This document shows positions 5,653 to 7,515 of a stretch of DNA of 7,515 bases, piece after piece. The first letter of the stretch is position 1. The number at the start of each line of letters is the position of its first letter. Under the pieces are notes generated by a model, which had not been told where the DNA came from, ran no database searches, and saw only the letters and a list, made by a program, of their open reading frames with translations. A program made the translations under genes and the position numbers. Source of the DNA: Mxb001 sp049317345 (lineage in GTDB: Bacteria > Actinomycetota > Actinomycetes > S36-B12); assembly GCA_049317345.1 (NCBI GenBank), contig JBMOIL010000120.1, forward strand, positions 1-7,515, in the 5' to 3' direction.

Positions 5653-6446
5653 GCACGGAGGTCCTCCTCGATGCCCGAGGCATCTCATTGGCCTTCGGGG
5701 GCACCCAGGCCATCCGCGACGTCAGCTTCGACGTCCGCAATGGCGAGCTCTTCGCCATCATCGGGCCCAACGGTGCAGGCAAGACGTCGATCTTCAATTG
5801 CATCTCCGGTGTCTACCTTCCCCAGCAGGGATCGATCGAGTTCCGGGGTGACAACCTCGTGGGTCAGCCCCCTGAAGACATCGCCCGGCTCGGGGTCGCT
5901 CGCATGTTCCAGAACATCGAGCTCTTCGACAACCTCACCGTGCTGGACAACCTCATGCTGGGCCGAGCCCTGCACATGAATTACTCGATCGCATCGGCAT
6001 TCCTCTTCGGCCGCAAGGCCAAGCGTCAGGAGGTCGCCAACCGCGAGGTGGTCGAGCGACTCATCGACTTCCTCGACATCGAGGGCCAGCGCAGTTTCCC
6101 CGTGGGCATGCTGCCCTACGGCGTCAAGAAGCGAGTGGAACTCGGTCGAGCACTCGCCATGGATCCGACCCTCCTGCTGCTCGACGAGCCCGTCGCCGGC
6201 ATGAACGCCGAGGAGACGGAAGACATGGCCCGCTTCATCCTGGATGTGCGCGCCGAGATGGGCGTCACGATGATCCTCGTCGAGCACGACATGGGCTTGG
6301 TCATGGACCTGGCCGATCGCGTGCTCGTCCTGGATTTCGGAGAGCGCATCGCCCTCGGCACCCCCGCCGAAGTCCAAGCAGACCCCAACGTGATCCGCGC
6401 CTACCTCGGCGAGGAACTCAGCGACGCAGGGAAGGAGACCCGATGA
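5640..6446 (+). CDS. livG: Liv-type ABC transporter ATP-binding protein LivG
   Basis: The second cytoplasmic ATPase subunit, which pairs with LivF to power the importer; 268 residues. Walker A GPNGAGKT (42-49), Q-loop MFQNIELF (89-96), Walker B LLLLDEP (178-184) with the LivG-type AGMN following, and switch His216 in VEHDMG are all intact. The signature region reads LPYGVKKRVELGRAL (158-172), a LivG variant of LSGGQ that keeps only the final Gly of the canonical SGG. The insert FGRKAKRQEV (123-132) is typical of LivG. The GTG at 5640 overlaps livF by 13 bases. A TTG at 5649 would give a 4-base TTGA overlap and an N-terminus reading (M)STEVLLDARGISLAFGG, which looks more like a native start, so the real protein may be 265 residues. 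Either way translation is coupled to livF. The stop overlaps the next gene's ATG. Confidence 0.95.
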   Translation: MVELSTEVLLDARGISLAFGGTQAIRDVSFDVRNGELFAIIGPNGAGKTSIFNCISGVYLPQQGSIEFRGDNLVGQPPEDIARLGVARMFQNIELFDNLTVLDNLMLGRALHMNYSIASAFLFGRKAKRQEVANREVVERLIDFLDIEGQRSFPVGMLPYGVKKRVELGRALAMDPTLLLLDEPVAGMNAEETEDMARFILDVRAEMGVTMILVEHDMGLVMDLADRVLVLDFGERIALGTPAEVQADPNVIRAYLGEELSDAGKETR

Positions 6447-7515
6447 CCGCGGTGGCGGAGCCCATCACGGGCACCTGGACGCTCGTCGGAACCGTGCAAC
6501 GCCGCGCCCAAATCGCCCCCGATGGAGTCGCGATGCGTGCCAAGCGGCTGGGCATCTGGCGTGACATCACCTGGGCCGACTACGCAGACCAGGTGTCCCT
6601 TGTTGGCCACGGGCTTCTCTCGCTGGGCATCGAGCCGGGCGACCGCGTCGCGATTCACTCCGAGAACCGACCGGAATGGCTCTTCGCCGACCTCGGCACC
6701 AACTCCGTGCGCGGCATCACCGTCGGTCTCTACCCCACCAACCCGGCACCCGAGGTCGCCTACCTGCTCGCCGACTCCGGCGCGCGCGTCCTCATCGCCG
6801 AGGACCAGGAGCAGATAGACAAGGCGCTGCTCATCGAGGCCCAGTGCCCCGCGCTCGAGCACATCATCTACCTCGAGCCGCGCGGCGTCGCCACGATCGA
6901 CCACCCCAAACTCATGAGCTGGGAGGAGTTCCTCGCGCGCGGTCACGCACATCGAGAGGCGGATCCCCGCGCCCTCGACCGCATCGCCGAGCGGGCCGAG
7001 CCCGGCGACATCGTGACGCTCGTCTACACCTCGGGCACCACCGGTCCGCCCAAGGGGGCCATGCTTTCCAACGCCAACGTCGAGTTCGCCAGCAACGTCA
7101 TCGTCGATGGCGGCGGCCTCTACGACCCGCCCCCCAACCCCAGTGACGTGATCCTGTCCTACCTGCCGCTGTGCCACGTCGCCGAGCGAGCGGTGACCAC
7201 CTGGACCAATGCGGTATCCGGAGCAGTCGTGCACTTCGCGGAGTCGATCGACACGGTGACGCTCAACATCCGCGAGGTCCAGCCGACCCTCTTCTTCGCG
7301 GTACCGCGCATCTGGGAGAAGCTCAAGGCAGCCGTCGAGGTGCGAATGGCGGCAGCCTCGCGCATCAAGAAGCTCAACTACGGCATCTGGATGAAGGTCG
7401 GCAACGGCATCGCCAAGACGATGCTGGCCAACGGCGGCAAGCACACCCTGTGGAGTCGCCTGCGCTACGCCGTGGGCTACGTCTTCCTCTACCGCGCCCT
7501 GCGCGAGCGCCTCGG
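6443..7515 (+). CDS. Long-chain-type acyl-CoA synthetase (AMP-forming), 3' end beyond window
   Basis: AMP-dependent acid-CoA ligase: it activates a carboxylic acid with ATP to an acyl-adenylate, then to acyl-CoA. The first 357 residues are present, out of an expected 600 or so, and the frame is open at the window edge. Visible motifs: GDRVAIHSENRPEWL (66-80), ATP/phosphate loop YTSGTTGPPKGAM (195-207), YLPLCHVAER (240-249) and PTLFFAVPRIWEKL (281-294). The last two are characteristic of the long-chain (FadD15/FAA1-like) branch; the acyl tunnel cannot be read for chain length. The ATG overlaps the livG stop by 4 bases (ATGA) and has AGGAG (6433-6437) 5 bases upstream, so it is clearly part of the transporter operon. 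It probably activates the imported compound on arrival. The C-terminal domain with the catalytic lysine is outside the window. Confidence 0.93.
   Translation, partial: MTAVAEPITGTWTLVGTVQRRAQIAPDGVAMRAKRLGIWRDITWADYADQVSLVGHGLLSLGIEPGDRVAIHSENRPEWLFADLGTNSVRGITVGLYPTNPAPEVAYLLADSGARVLIAEDQEQIDKALLIEAQCPALEHIIYLEPRGVATIDHPKLMSWEEFLARGHAHREADPRALDRIAERAEPGDIVTLVYTSGTTGPPKGAMLSNANVEFASNVIVDGGGLYDPPPNPSDVILSYLPLCHVAERAVTTWTNAVSGAVVHFAESIDTVTLNIREVQPTLFFAVPRIWEKLKAAVEVRMAAASRIKKLNYGIWMKVGNGIAKTMLANGGKHTLWSRLRYAVGYVFLYRALRERL

Noticed and set aside
6401..7444. A 347-codon leftward frame antisense to the acyl-CoA ligase
   Set aside because: Asp/Gly/Val/His-rich shadow. The plus strand carries the intact AMP-binding motifs in the frame that overlaps livG by ATGA.

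Overview
The window is a GC-rich stretch with GTG starts, strong GGAGG-type ribosome binding sites and actinobacterial-looking proteins, so it most likely comes from the chromosome of an actinomycete-type bacterium (Actinomycetota). This is an inference from base composition and protein style; nothing in the window fixes the genus. It holds eight protein genes, one of them too short for usual ORF cut-offs and one cut off by the window's right edge. I see no tRNA, rRNA, CRISPR array, insertion sequence or phage gene.

Left half (1-3087), a group of membrane-protein genes with no obvious common pathway: an LtrA-family membrane protein (+), running convergently with only 14 bases between stops into a sterol desaturase/fatty acid hydroxylase family protein (-). 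A divergent gap follows, then a 57-residue acidic small protein (+) with a perfect ribosome binding site, and a 145-residue four-helix membrane protein of unknown function (+).

Middle (3088-3295): a non-coding stretch that ends in a 17-bp perfect hairpin, almost certainly the terminator of the substrate-binding protein gene on the minus strand.

Right half (3296-7515): a branched-chain amino acid type (Liv/HAAT family) ABC importer locus. A lipoprotein substrate-binding protein is transcribed leftwards. Head-to-head with it, across a gap of about 220 bases, runs a tightly overlapping rightward operon: livF-type ATPase, livG-type ATPase (13- or 4-base overlap), then a long-chain-type acyl-CoA synthetase (4-base ATGA overlap) that continues past the window. 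The permeases (livH, livM) are not in the window and probably lie to the right.

The most interesting point is the acyl-CoA ligase translationally coupled to the two ATPases. This suggests that the importer brings in a carboxylic acid (fatty, aromatic or similar) that is immediately activated to a CoA thioester, and not a branched-chain amino acid. Related arrangements occur in other bacteria, so it is not wholly new, but the substrate is open.
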